A stretch of 64,000 nucleotides of DNA from Amycolatopsis iheyensis. GTDB lineage: Bacteria > Actinomycetota > Actinomycetes > Mycobacteriales > Pseudonocardiaceae. The position numbers and the translations under genes are program-made. Where the stretch lies: positions 124,001-188,000 of the forward strand of contig NZ_JAMXQV010000019.1 in NCBI RefSeq assembly GCF_024703995.1. Reading direction: 5' to 3'. Each line of letters begins with the position of its first letter. Positions within the stretch are counted from its first letter, which is position 1. Positions 57,280 to 64,000 of the stretch are shown here, piece after piece. The notes beneath the pieces are model-generated. The model did no database searches. It saw only the letters and a list, made by a program, of their open reading frames with translations, and had not been told where the DNA came from.

Positions 57280-57933
57280 TCAGGTGACCAGACCGCGGCG
57301 GTAAGCGTAGACGACCGCCTGCACGCGGTCGCGCAGGTCGAGCTTGGTGAGGATGCGGGAGACGTGGGTCTTCACGGTTTCCTGGCTGATCACCAGCGCG
57401 GCGGCGATCTCGCGGTTGGACCGGCCGTCGGCGACGAGGCGCAGGACGTCCAGCTCGCGCGGGGTCAGCGGCGCGCCCGGCGGGGTGTCTTCGGCGGGCC
57501 GGATCCGCGCGGCGTACCGCCCGACGAGCTGCCGCGTCACCTCGGGAGCCAGCAGCGCGGCGCCGGCGGCGACGGTCCGGATGCCGTGCAGCAGCTGGGC
57601 GGCGGGCGCGTCCTTGAGCAGGAACCCGCTGGCGCCCGCCCGCAGTGCTTCGTAGACGTACTCGTCGAGGTTGAACGTCGTCACGACGAGCACCTTGACC
57701 GGCCGGGCGACCCCGGCGCCGGCGAGCTGCCGGGTCGCGGCGATGCCGTCGAGGACCGGCATCCGGACGTCCATCACGACGACGTCCGGCCGGAGGTCCC
57801 CGGCGAGGTCGACAGCGGTCCGGCCGTCCCCGCACTCGCCGACGACCTCGAGGTCGGGCTGCGCGTCGATGATCGTGGCGAAGCCGGTGCGGATGAGCGC
57901 CTGGTCGTCGCAGACGAGGACGCGGGTCGTCAT
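57280..57933 (-). CDS. NarL/LuxR-type response regulator
   Basis: 217 residues. Receiver: acidic pair CDDQ, phospho-Asp in DVVVMDVRMPVLDG (about 54), Lys in FLLKDAPAAQL. LuxR domain: LTPRELDVLRLVADGRSNREIAAALVISQETVKTHVSRILTKLDLRDRVQAV. No kinase gene is adjacent; the gene upstream on the same strand, 34 bases away, encodes a CPBP membrane protease. The cognate kinase must be elsewhere, or this is an orphan regulator linked to the protease. Confidence 0.93.
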   Translation of the reverse strand: MTTRVLVCDDQALIRTGFATIIDAQPDLEVVGECGDGRTAVDLAGDLRPDVVVMDVRMPVLDGIAATRQLAGAGVARPVKVLVVTTFNLDEYVYEALRAGASGFLLKDAPAAQLLHGIRTVAAGAALLAPEVTRQLVGRYAARIRPAEDTPPGAPLTPRELDVLRLVADGRSNREIAAALVISQETVKTHVSRILTKLDLRDRVQAVVYAYRRGLVT

Positions 57934-57967
57934 GCCCGGTTCCCGCGGCGCGGCCGCGCGCGTTCGA

Positions 57968-58792
57968 TCACGGGGCGACAGTAGCGGTCTCGGCGCGCCG
58001 CCGGCGCGGGACCAGGTTCCCACGGCGGTGGGCCAGCCCCAGGAACACGCCGGTGAGCACCACCCCGGCCAGCACCGACCACACGCTTCCCTCCGGCCCG
58101 AACTCCCCGCCGGTGAGCGCGCTCGAGCCGGACAGCTCGCCGCGCAGCAGCCCGTCCGGGGCGGTCGTGCCGGAGACGTCGGTGCCGAAGATCCCGCCCT
58201 CGGCGAAGTTCCAGGCGAAGTGCAGGCCGATCGGCAGCCAGAGCGTGCGGGTGGCGGCGTACGCGGCCGCGAGCATGCCGCCGGCCTCGACCGCGATGGC
58301 GATCGCGCCCCACAGCGTGGCGTGCGCGTTGAACAGGTGCGAAAGCCCGAACAGCACACCGGTCAGGGCCAGTGCCGCCCACGTGCCGATCCACCGTTCG
58401 ACGAACCGGAACAGGATCCCGCGGAAGAGCAGCTCCTCGGTCACCGCGGCGGCGGCCGTGAAGCCGAACAGCGCCACCGCGCCCGGGAACGAGCCCCAGC
58501 CGGCCACCCGGTACCCGCCGGAGAGCGCGATGACCGCGATCACGCCGGCGAACATCCCGAGCCCGATCAGCAACCCCCGCCCGACGGCGGGAACCGCGCC
58601 GCTCCGGGCCAGCTCGGCCGGTGCCCGCTGCTCGGTCCGCCGCACGATCCAGCGGTACGCGAGTACCGCCAGCACCGCCGTCGCACCGCCCAGCACGAGG
58701 GTGAGCGGCGCGTTCCACTGCACGGCGCCGACGAGGAGGCTGCCGAGGAGGGCGACCACCGCGACGACCGCGAGCTGCAAGACCAGGCGCAT
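57968..58792 (-). CDS. CPBP family intramembrane glutamic protease
   Basis: 274 residues, about eight membrane helices. The CPBP (Abi) motifs are EELLFRG, FGLSHLF and LHFAWNF, giving the Glu, Arg and His residues of the membrane-embedded active site. Related to Rce1 and to bacteriocin-immunity or maturation proteins. ATG 58792 has GGAGGA at the right distance; another ATG six bases upstream is too close to it. It precedes the response regulator gene and may be co-transcribed with it. Confidence 0.92.
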   Translation of the reverse strand: MRLVLQLAVVAVVALLGSLLVGAVQWNAPLTLVLGGATAVLAVLAYRWIVRRTEQRAPAELARSGAVPAVGRGLLIGLGMFAGVIAVIALSGGYRVAGWGSFPGAVALFGFTAAAAVTEELLFRGILFRFVERWIGTWAALALTGVLFGLSHLFNAHATLWGAIAIAVEAGGMLAAAYAATRTLWLPIGLHFAWNFAEGGIFGTDVSGTTAPDGLLRGELSGSSALTGGEFGPEGSVWSVLAGVVLTGVFLGLAHRRGNLVPRRRRAETATVAP

Positions 58793-58920
58793 GACCAATC
58801 CTCCGGAAGAGTTCCGCGGCTCCGGTCGCCGCGGCTGGCCCGAAGGTTAGGGAGCCGGGCGGTGGGCAGTCGTCACCACGGAGTGGACATCACGAGTAGC
58901 TCGCACGGGGGACAAGACAG

Positions 58921-59043
58921 GTCGGCTCGCGTACTGGAAGAGTCGGCTCGCGTACTGGAAGGGTCGGTTCGCGTACCTGGAGGGTCGGTTGCCGAGCCGA
59001 CCCTCCGGGTACGCGAGCCGACTGTCCGGGTACGCGAGCCGAC
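58921..59043. repeat. Array of 21-bp units, three direct then two inverted, with a central hairpin
   Basis: Direct units start at 58921, 58942 and 58963 (each GTCGGCTCGCGTACTGGAAG or close), a partial one at 58984, then inverted units at 59002 and 59023 (CCGGGTACGCGAGCCGAC). Arms 58969-58988 and 58997-59016 pair with one mismatch around an eight-base loop. The 58793-59105 gap otherwise shows no gene. Confidence 0.88.
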
Positions 59044-59105
59044 CGTTGGATCTGGTGGGCGCTGGTTGACCGGTCGATCACTGTGGAGGTCGCTAAGGTC
59101 GGCCG

Positions 59106-59969
59106 ATGGAGCTGAGGCAGGTCGAGCACTTCCTCGCGGTGGTGCGGACCGGGAGTTTCACCGCGGCCGCCCACGACGTGCACGTCGTGCAGTCGGCGCT
59201 GAGCGCGTCGGTCCGCAAGCTCGAACGCGAGCTCGGCACGCCGCTGTTCGACCGGACCACCCGGCGCGTCGCGCTCACCGAAGCGGGCCGGGCACTCCTG
59301 CCGCTGGCCCACCGGATCGTCGCCGACGTCGTGGCGGCGCGCGGCGAGGTCGCCGCCGTGGCCGGGTTGACGCGCGGGCGCGTGTCGATCGGGACCATCC
59401 AGACGCTGACCGTCGTGGACCTGCCGGCCAAGCTCCGGGAGTTTCGCGTGCGGTACCCGGGCGTCCGGATCCACGTGCGCGAGAGCACGGTGCCCGACCT
59501 GCTGGCCGGAGTCGGCGACGGCGCACTGGACTTGTCGTTCGTCGCGGGCGCGGACCCGCTGCCCGGCGAGCTGGTCAGCTTCGCGAAGTGGGGCCAGGAC
59601 CTGGTCCTGCTGGGCCACCCGGGGCACCGGCTGGCCCACCGCCGCCGGATCCGCCTGGCCGAGCTCGACGACGAGCCGTTCGTCGAGTTCAGCGGCAGCG
59701 GGATCCAGGCGATGGTCGCCGCTCGTTTCGCGGAGGCGGGGGTGCGGCAGAACCGCGTCTGCGAGGCGACGCACATGCCGCTGCTGGTGGAGCTGGTGGC
59801 GGCGGGGCTGGGGATTTCGATCGTCCCGCGGCCGGTGGCGGAGCACGCGGGGTTGCCGTGGGCGCGGGTCGAGCGGCCGGGGTTGAACCGGGCGATTCAC
59901 CTCGTCGGCCGCGGAGCGGTGCCGGCGAACCCGGCCGCGCGGGAGCTGCTGGCGCACTTACTCGCCTGA
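59106..59969 (+). CDS. LysR family transcriptional regulator
   Basis: 287 residues. N-terminal LysR helix-turn-helix MELRQVEHFLAVVRTGSFTAAAHDVHVVQSALSASVRKLERELGTPLFDRTTRRVALTEAGRALL and a type 2 periplasmic-binding effector domain (about 90-287). No obvious target operon is divergent from it; upstream is a 21-bp repeat array and a membrane protease. The gene ends inside the convergent small membrane-protein gene by 12 bases. Confidence 0.93.
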   Translation: MELRQVEHFLAVVRTGSFTAAAHDVHVVQSALSASVRKLERELGTPLFDRTTRRVALTEAGRALLPLAHRIVADVVAARGEVAAVAGLTRGRVSIGTIQTLTVVDLPAKLREFRVRYPGVRIHVRESTVPDLLAGVGDGALDLSFVAGADPLPGELVSFAKWGQDLVLLGHPGHRLAHRRRIRLAELDDEPFVEFSGSGIQAMVAARFAEAGVRQNRVCEATHMPLLVELVAAGLGISIVPRPVAEHAGLPWARVERPGLNRAIHLVGRGAVPANPAARELLAHLLA

Positions 59970-60128
59970 GGACTCCCGCACCCGGAAGAACAGCATCGCG
60001 AACCCGGCCACGGCGAGCGCCAGCGCGACGGTCGTGAACCCGACCAGCGCCGAGAACCCGGCCAGCGCCAGGACGCGGGCCGCGAAGTGCCGCAGCAACC
60101 GGACCAGGTCCGGCGTTTCGCTTTGCAT
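59958..60128 (-). CDS. Small membrane protein of unknown function
   Basis: 56 residues from ATG 60128. After about 20 residues (MQSETPDLVRLLRHFAARVL) one long or two short membrane segments follow (ALAGFSALVGFTTVALALAVAGFAMLFF), and a charged tail RVRESSGE. The arrangement and codon bias fit a real small gene. The open frame runs upstream to 60203 but that part is charged and lacks a start in context. Function unknown. Confidence 0.55.
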   Translation of the reverse strand: MQSETPDLVRLLRHFAARVLALAGFSALVGFTTVALALAVAGFAMLFFRVRESSGE

Positions 60129-60183
60129 GAAACGAGTATCGGCCGCGGCCGGGCCACGGTCCAACGCGCTTTTTCGCTGGGAT

Positions 60184-60756
60184 TCAGCGCTCCGGTCGAT
60201 CAATCCCGCCGCGCCGCCGGGCCCGCACGACGACGTCGTGCAGGGGGACGCTCCGGCCGGGCACCTCGCGGACGTGCTCGGCGGCCGTGACGACCGTCCA
60301 AGCCGACGGGTCGAGCCGCGCGGTGACGGCCTCCGGCGTCACCGGCGCGTGGGCGTGCTGCCCGCCGTGCCCGACGATCAGCAGCGTGCCGCCGGGGGCG
60401 ACCCAGCCCGCGACGCGGTCGTAGAACGCCAGCTGCGGCATCGAAGGGTGCGCGTAGTGCGTGGTGACGAGCTCGAACGCGGTCCCGGGCGTCCAGGTGG
60501 TCAGGTCCGCCCGGACCCACCGCACGCCCGGCGCGTCGTCGAGGGCCTCGGCCGCGATGTCCACCGCGGTGACGGCCCAGCCGCGGGTGGCGAGCCAGCG
60601 GGCCTCGGCGCCGCGGCCGCAGCCGGCGTCCAGTGCCGTGCCGGGCGGCAGGTCGGCGGTCTCGCGGACGAGGTGGGGGTTGGGCGCGCCGGCGGCGTGC
60701 CGCGGGGCCTGCCGCCAGTGCTGTTCCCAGTAGGGCTGGTCGAAATCGTGCGTCAT
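60184..60756 (-). CDS. Class I SAM-dependent methyltransferase, paralogue 2
   Basis: 190 residues. SAM motif I ALDAGCGRGAEARWLATRGWAVTAVDIA, then FELVTTHYAHPSM and VAPGGTLLIVGHGGQ. N-terminus YWEQHWRQAPRHAAGAPNPHL matches the style of the paralogue at 54944 (FWDSHYQAP...). It faces an XRE-cupin regulator just as that paralogue does. Substrate unknown. Confidence 0.9.
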   Translation of the reverse strand: MTHDFDQPYWEQHWRQAPRHAAGAPNPHLVRETADLPPGTALDAGCGRGAEARWLATRGWAVTAVDIAAEALDDAPGVRWVRADLTTWTPGTAFELVTTHYAHPSMPQLAFYDRVAGWVAPGGTLLIVGHGGQHAHAPVTPEAVTARLDPSAWTVVTAAEHVREVPGRSVPLHDVVVRARRRGGIDRPER

Positions 60757-60788
60757 GGGCACCACCGTGCGCCGCGACCAGGCAGATT

Positions 60789-60814
60789 GGCAAAGAAATT
60801 TGCCGAATGGCAAA
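60789..60814. promoter_or_regulatory. Candidate operator of XRE-cupin paralogue 2
   Basis: GGCAAA-GAAA-TTTGCC (60789-60804) is a perfect dyad and a third half-site GGCAAA follows at 60809-60814, between divergent methyltransferase and regulator starts. The half-site resembles the TTGC/GCAA dyad at the paralogous locus. Confidence 0.6.
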
Positions 60815-60822
60815 GTAGGGGC

Positions 60823-61398
60823 ATGGACGAGACGATCGATCGCGCGCTCGACGCCGTCGGGCCGCGGCTGAAGCGCCTTCGCCAGCAGCGGGAGACCACG
60901 CTCACCGCGCTGGCCGAGCAGACGGGCATCTCGGCGAGCACCCTGTCGCGGCTGGAGGCGGGCCTGCGCCGGCCGACGCTCGAGCAGCTGCTGCCGCTCG
61001 CGCGGGCGTACGGGGTCACGCTCGACGAGCTCGTCGACGCGCCCGCCACCGGCGACCCGCGCGTCCACCTGCGCCCGATCGCCGGCGAAAACGGGGCGAC
61101 GGTCCTGCCGCTGACCCGGCGCCCGGGTGGGATCCAGGCGTACAAGTTCGTGCTGCCCGCCGGGGACGACCAGCCGAACCCGCGCACGCACGAGGGGCAC
61201 GACTGGGTCTACGTGCTCAACGGCACGCTCCGCCTCGTCCTCGGCGAGCACGACCTCCTGCTGAAGGCCGGTGAAGTCGCCGAGTTCGACACCCGCACGC
61301 CGCACTGGTTCGGCGCGACCGGCGCGGGTCCGGTCGAGTTCCTGAGCTTGATCGGCCGTCAAGGGGAACGCGCGCACGTCCGGGTGGCGTCGGCCTGA
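60823..61398 (+). CDS. XRE-cupin transcriptional regulator, paralogue 2
   Basis: 191 residues. XRE domain LDAVGPRLKRLRQQRETTLTALAEQTGISASTLSRLEAGLRRPTLEQLLPLARAYGVTLDELV and cupin domain HDWVYVLNGTLRLVLGEHDLLLKAGEVAEFDTRTPHWFG. It aligns along its whole length with the regulator at 54284-54877, including the linker GDPRVHLRPI and the end GRQGERAHVR. Divergent from its methyltransferase. Confidence 0.93.
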   Translation: MDETIDRALDAVGPRLKRLRQQRETTLTALAEQTGISASTLSRLEAGLRRPTLEQLLPLARAYGVTLDELVDAPATGDPRVHLRPIAGENGATVLPLTRRPGGIQAYKFVLPAGDDQPNPRTHEGHDWVYVLNGTLRLVLGEHDLLLKAGEVAEFDTRTPHWFGATGAGPVEFLSLIGRQGERAHVRVASA

Positions 61399-61442
61399 CG
61401 CACCGTCTGGTGTGGCACGGCCCCGTGCGGTAGAACCGGAAG

Positions 61443-62261
61443 GTGGCCGAGCGCGCCCCGCGCCGAGACCCGCACGGTTCGGTCGAACGGGACGTGCTGG
61501 TCCGGTACCTCGACGCGTGGACCGCGACGGTGCTGCGGTCCCAGCGCGGCGGCACGTACGTCGAATGCGGTGACTTCGCCGCCGACGCCTTCCGGGTGTT
61601 CGGCGAGTTCGCCGACCGGCTCGAAGACCACCACCTCGACGTCGTGGTCGTCGGCCGCGCCGCGCCGCGGCCGGTTCCGGCCGGTCTGGGCGTGCGGACG
61701 GTCGACGCGCTCGAGGACGTCGAGGTGAGCGGGCCGATGCTGGCCCACCTGTCGGGGGTCGGCTCGTGGCCGGCGTCGTTGGCGCGGGGCAAGGCGCACG
61801 AGGTCGTGCTGACCAGTCCCGAGCCGGGCGAGCACCGGGAGCGGCTGCGGGCGGCCGGTCTGGGCTGCGTGGTGGCGGTGGACCTGGTGGCCGAGGACGG
61901 TGGCACCCACGTCCTGGCGTTCGCGACGGCGGACAGCCGCCACCTCGCGACGTTCAAGAACGAGCTGTGGGCGGTGGACGAGTTCGCGGGCATCCGCTAC
62001 CGCGACCCCCGCGACCCGGAGGGCACGCTGGTCGACATTTCGCTGACCCCGCAACTGCTTCCGCTGCGGCGGGCGCTGTTGACGGAGGTGGCGCGGCGCG
62101 GCCGGTCCACCGTGGCCGAACTGCAGCGGTTCACCTTGCTGGAGACGATCTACCGCGCGGAGGACACCGTGGGCGCGTTGACCGCGGCGGTGGCGGCGGG
62201 CGAGGTCACGCGGGACCCGGAGAAGGGCCGGTTGACCTCCCGCACGGTCGTTTCGATCTAG
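61443..62261 (+). CDS. Uncharacterised cytoplasmic protein with C-terminal winged-helix region
   Basis: 272 residues, no signal or membrane segment. The first 60 residues (GSVERDVLVRYLDAWTATVLRSQRGGTYVE) recall the start of three-Cys-motif partner (TcmP) proteins, but their methyltransferase-like motifs are not visible, so the likeness may be superficial. Residues about 205-272 form a helix-rich winged-helix-like end (LRRALLTEVARRGRSTVAELQRFTLLETIY ... GEVTRDPEKGRLTSRTVVSI). The GTG start has GGAAGG directly before it and a TAGAAC box 8 bases upstream, so the message may be leaderless. The stop overlaps the convergent hydrolase by four bases. Function unknown. Confidence 0.7.
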   Translation: MAERAPRRDPHGSVERDVLVRYLDAWTATVLRSQRGGTYVECGDFAADAFRVFGEFADRLEDHHLDVVVVGRAAPRPVPAGLGVRTVDALEDVEVSGPMLAHLSGVGSWPASLARGKAHEVVLTSPEPGEHRERLRAAGLGCVVAVDLVAEDGGTHVLAFATADSRHLATFKNELWAVDEFAGIRYRDPRDPEGTLVDISLTPQLLPLRRALLTEVARRGRSTVAELQRFTLLETIYRAEDTVGALTAAVAAGEVTRDPEKGRLTSRTVVSI

Positions 62262-63247
62262 ATCCGGACCGCGGCGTCGTGGAACTCGCGGCGCACCGAA
62301 GCGATCGCGTCCGACGCCCGGGACGGGTGCACGCGGTTGGTCAGCAGCACGTAGTAGCGCCCGCGCGAAGGTTCCACCCACAGGCTCGTCCCGGTGAACC
62401 CCGTGTGCCCGTAGGCATCCGGTGCGAGCGAGACGCCCACCGGCGACCCCGGCACGTCCAGGCCCTGCCACCCCAGTCCCCGCCGCAAGCCGACAGTGTG
62501 GCCGGCGATCATCTCGGCATGCGTGGCCGGCTTCAGCAGCGGAGCGGCGCCGCCCGCGAGCACCTGGCCCAGCCGTTCCAGGTCGGCCAGCGGCGCGAAC
62601 AACCCGGCGTGGCCGCAAACGCCGCCCAGCACCACGGCGTTCTCGTCGTGCACCTGCCCGGTCACGACCCGGCCGCGCCACCCGCAGTCCTCGGTCGCCA
62701 CCGCGTCCGGCACCGGTCCGAACGCGGTCGCGGTCATGCCCGCCGGCGTGGTCACGTACTCCGCGACCAGCTCGTCCAGCGGGGCGTGCGTCGAGGCGAT
62801 GAGCCCCAGCAGGATGAACCCCTGCGACGAGTACTCCACCCGGCGGCCGGGCGGCAGCGGCGTCGTCCGGATCGCTTCGAGCAGCGACTCGCGCGTGCCG
62901 TGCGTGCGCCACAACGGCGTGCCGCCCGGCAGGCCTGAAGTGTGGGTCAGCAGTTGCCGCACGGTGATCGACGCCTTGTCGGTGTCCGCATAGGACGGCA
63001 GGTGGCGGGCGAGCGGGTCGTCCAGCGACAGCGCGCCGCGCTCGGCCAGTGCCGCGATCACCAGGGCGACGATCGGCTTGGTCACCGACGCCAGGTCCCA
63101 GCGGCTGGTCTCGACCGCGGCCGGGCCGTCCCACCAGCGGGTGCCGAGCATGCCGCGGTCGAGAACGCCGTCAGCGGTGCCCACCGACCACGCGGCCGCG
63201 GAGAACACCCGGGCGTCGCGAGCCCGGGCGAGGAGTTCAGCGAGCAT
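62258..63247 (-). CDS. Serine hydrolase (class C beta-lactamase fold), cytoplasmic or non-classically located
   Basis: 329 residues without a signal peptide. SVTK (in WDLASVTKPIVALVI, about residue 56) is the nucleophile motif, YSS in VEYSSQGFILLG the second, and GHTGFTG the third box. The relatives are esterases and DD-peptidase-like proteins acting on beta-lactam-like or ester bonds; N-acetylmuramic-type recycling enzymes also fall here. Its start overlaps the IclR gene end by 11 bases, so the IclR protein probably regulates it. Confidence 0.9.
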   Translation of the reverse strand: MLAELLARARDARVFSAAAWSVGTADGVLDRGMLGTRWWDGPAAVETSRWDLASVTKPIVALVIAALAERGALSLDDPLARHLPSYADTDKASITVRQLLTHTSGLPGGTPLWRTHGTRESLLEAIRTTPLPPGRRVEYSSQGFILLGLIASTHAPLDELVAEYVTTPAGMTATAFGPVPDAVATEDCGWRGRVVTGQVHDENAVVLGGVCGHAGLFAPLADLERLGQVLAGGAAPLLKPATHAEMIAGHTVGLRRGLGWQGLDVPGSPVGVSLAPDAYGHTGFTGTSLWVEPSRGRYYVLLTNRVHPSRASDAIASVRREFHDAAVRI

Positions 63248-64000
63248 CGACGGCTCGCAGCGTGGTCTCGGCCAGCACCGCCGAGAGCCGGTTCGCCGCC
63301 TCGGCGACGAGCGGCCCCAGTGTCTCGAAGCTCGACGGCTGGAGCGTGAACGTCAGCCCCGACACGCTCACCGCGCCCACCACCGCGCCGGCGGCGTCGA
63401 GCACCGGGGCGCCAAGGCAGCGGACGTGTGCCTCGAACTGCTCGTCGTCCACGACGTACCCCGCACTGTCCACAGTGGCCAGCTCACGCCGGATCGCCGC
63501 GGGGTCGGTCAGCGCCTTGGCCGTGCGCGCGGCCAGCGGCGCGGCCAGCACCGCGTCCACTTCGGACTCCGGGAGCCGGGACAGGATCGCGCGGCCGACG
63601 GCGGTGCAGTACAGCGGCACCTCGCCGCCGGGCCGGGTGTTGAGCCGGTAGGCCTGCTCGGGCTCCAGCTTCTCGACGTACACCGCCCGGTCGCCGTGGC
63701 GCACCGCGTAGTGGACCGTGTGCCCGCTCCGCCGCTGCAGATCCGCCAGCACCGGCCGCGCCGGCTTCAAGCCCGCCAGCGCCGCCGCGGAGAGCCCGAG
63801 CAACCGCGGCCCGGCGGTGTAGCGGCCGTTGCCGGCGCCGAGCGCGTACCCGGCGTCGGTGAACGACTGCAGCATCCGGTGCACGGACGGTTTCGGCAGG
63901 TCACAGGCCTGGGCGAGGTCGGCCAGCCGGTGCGGGCCGCCGGGGCCGGCGAGCGTCGCGAGGACTTCGAGCGTCTTCTCGACCGCGCCCCGGGTGGCGG
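63237..64000 (-). CDS. IclR family transcriptional regulator (5' end outside window)
   Basis: About 254 residues are visible; the start lies beyond 64000. The winged helix is KTLEVLATLAGPGGPHRLADLAQACDLPKPSVHRMLQSFTDAGYA, followed by the IclR effector domain (VHYAVRHGDRAVYVEKLE, PLYCTAVGRAILSRLPE, AATVDSAGYVVDDEQFEAHVRCLGAPVLDAAGAVVGAVSVSG). It is co-transcribed with the serine hydrolase by overlap. Confidence 0.92.
   Translation of the reverse strand, partial: ATRGAVEKTLEVLATLAGPGGPHRLADLAQACDLPKPSVHRMLQSFTDAGYALGAGNGRYTAGPRLLGLSAAALAGLKPARPVLADLQRRSGHTVHYAVRHGDRAVYVEKLEPEQAYRLNTRPGGEVPLYCTAVGRAILSRLPESEVDAVLAAPLAARTAKALTDPAAIRRELATVDSAGYVVDDEQFEAHVRCLGAPVLDAAGAVVGAVSVSGLTFTLQPSSFETLGPLVAEAANRLSAVLAETTLRAVDAR

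Noticed and set aside
58921..59043. CRISPR array
   Set aside because: Units are adjacent with no unique spacers, change orientation half way and have no cas genes nearby.
1..64000. Insertion sequences, prophage, tRNA or rRNA genes
   Set aside because: No transposase or integrase frame, no phage structural gene and no tRNA or rRNA-like sequence was recognised on either strand by eye.

Overview
The window is GC-rich actinobacterial DNA (strong G/C third positions, many GTG and a few TTG starts, Tat and lipoprotein exports, many ROK/TetR/LysR/ECF regulators). Gene content and style fit Pseudonocardiales, most likely Amycolatopsis or a close relative; this is an inference from gene style, not from a search. 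It looks like a chromosomal accessory/arm region rich in secreted enzymes. I saw no transposase, phage gene, tRNA, rRNA or CRISPR array.

Layout. 1-3.5 kb: osmoprotectant importer as a permease-ATPase-permease fusion plus its binding lipoprotein. 3.5-5.7 kb: a HEAT-like protein resembling the C-terminal half of NACHT STAND proteins. 5.8-7.0 kb: a ROK kinase/regulator. 7.1-21.9 kb: a large co-directional sugar cluster: ROK repressor, CUT2-type ABC importer, Gfo/Idh/MocA oxidoreductase, two xylose-isomerase-fold enzymes (one Tat-exported), a two-domain laccase, a 1315-residue ThuA/discoidin/PQQ-propeller/PKD/DUF1080 exoenzyme and a cupredoxin-Ig protein. Read together this suggests oxidation of glycosides to keto-sugars, cleavage, and uptake, with copper proteins serving the extracellular redox step. 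22-25.5 kb: PadR-controlled MacB/FtsX exporter and an MmpS-like lipoprotein. 25.5-30.5 kb: secreted tripeptidyl-peptidase-like hydrolase, ABC-2 exporter and a divergent DesK/DesR-type two-component system. 30.5-34.6 kb: ECF sigma/anti-sigma unit with a symmetric divergent promoter, a RibD-like reductase and a second ECF sigma with a SnoaL domain whose 3' end is duplicated twice. 34.7-37.1 kb: paired SMR efflux genes with TetR, DUF3253 and a GNAT-VOC fusion. 37.2-40.3 kb: amidohydrolase, dihydroxyphthalate-decarboxylase-like protein and a dicarboxylate carrier. 40.4-43.5 kb: DUF4232 lipoprotein, GH64-type glucanase and a small secreted protein. 43.6-47.5 kb: MFS, RpiR and an aromatic-amino-acid-lyase-like protein with an altered MIO triad and a duplicated 3' end. 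47.5-50 kb: aldo/keto reductase-TetR divergon and a protein with RHIM-like repeats. 50-54.3 kb: PL7 lyase, trypsin-like protease, GH3 glucosidase. 54.3-64 kb: two paralogous XRE-cupin/methyltransferase divergons, DinB, two serine hydrolases, a NarL-type regulator, CPBP protease, LysR, and an IclR gene cut by the window end.

Recurring themes. Several regulators have inverted repeats placed between or over well-formed -35/-10 boxes (7133, 34658, 37188, 41181), so local autoregulation is common. Two unrelated genes carry tandem duplications of their 3' ends. A 66-bp palindromic element occurs twice, 31.5 kb apart, at gene ends. A 21-bp perfect inverted repeat encloses the ribosome binding site and start codon of a secreted-protein gene. 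The best candidates for an undescribed system are the extracellular copper/keto-sugar cluster (12-22 kb) with its shared C-terminal module, and the RHIM-like repeat protein (49.1-50.0 kb).
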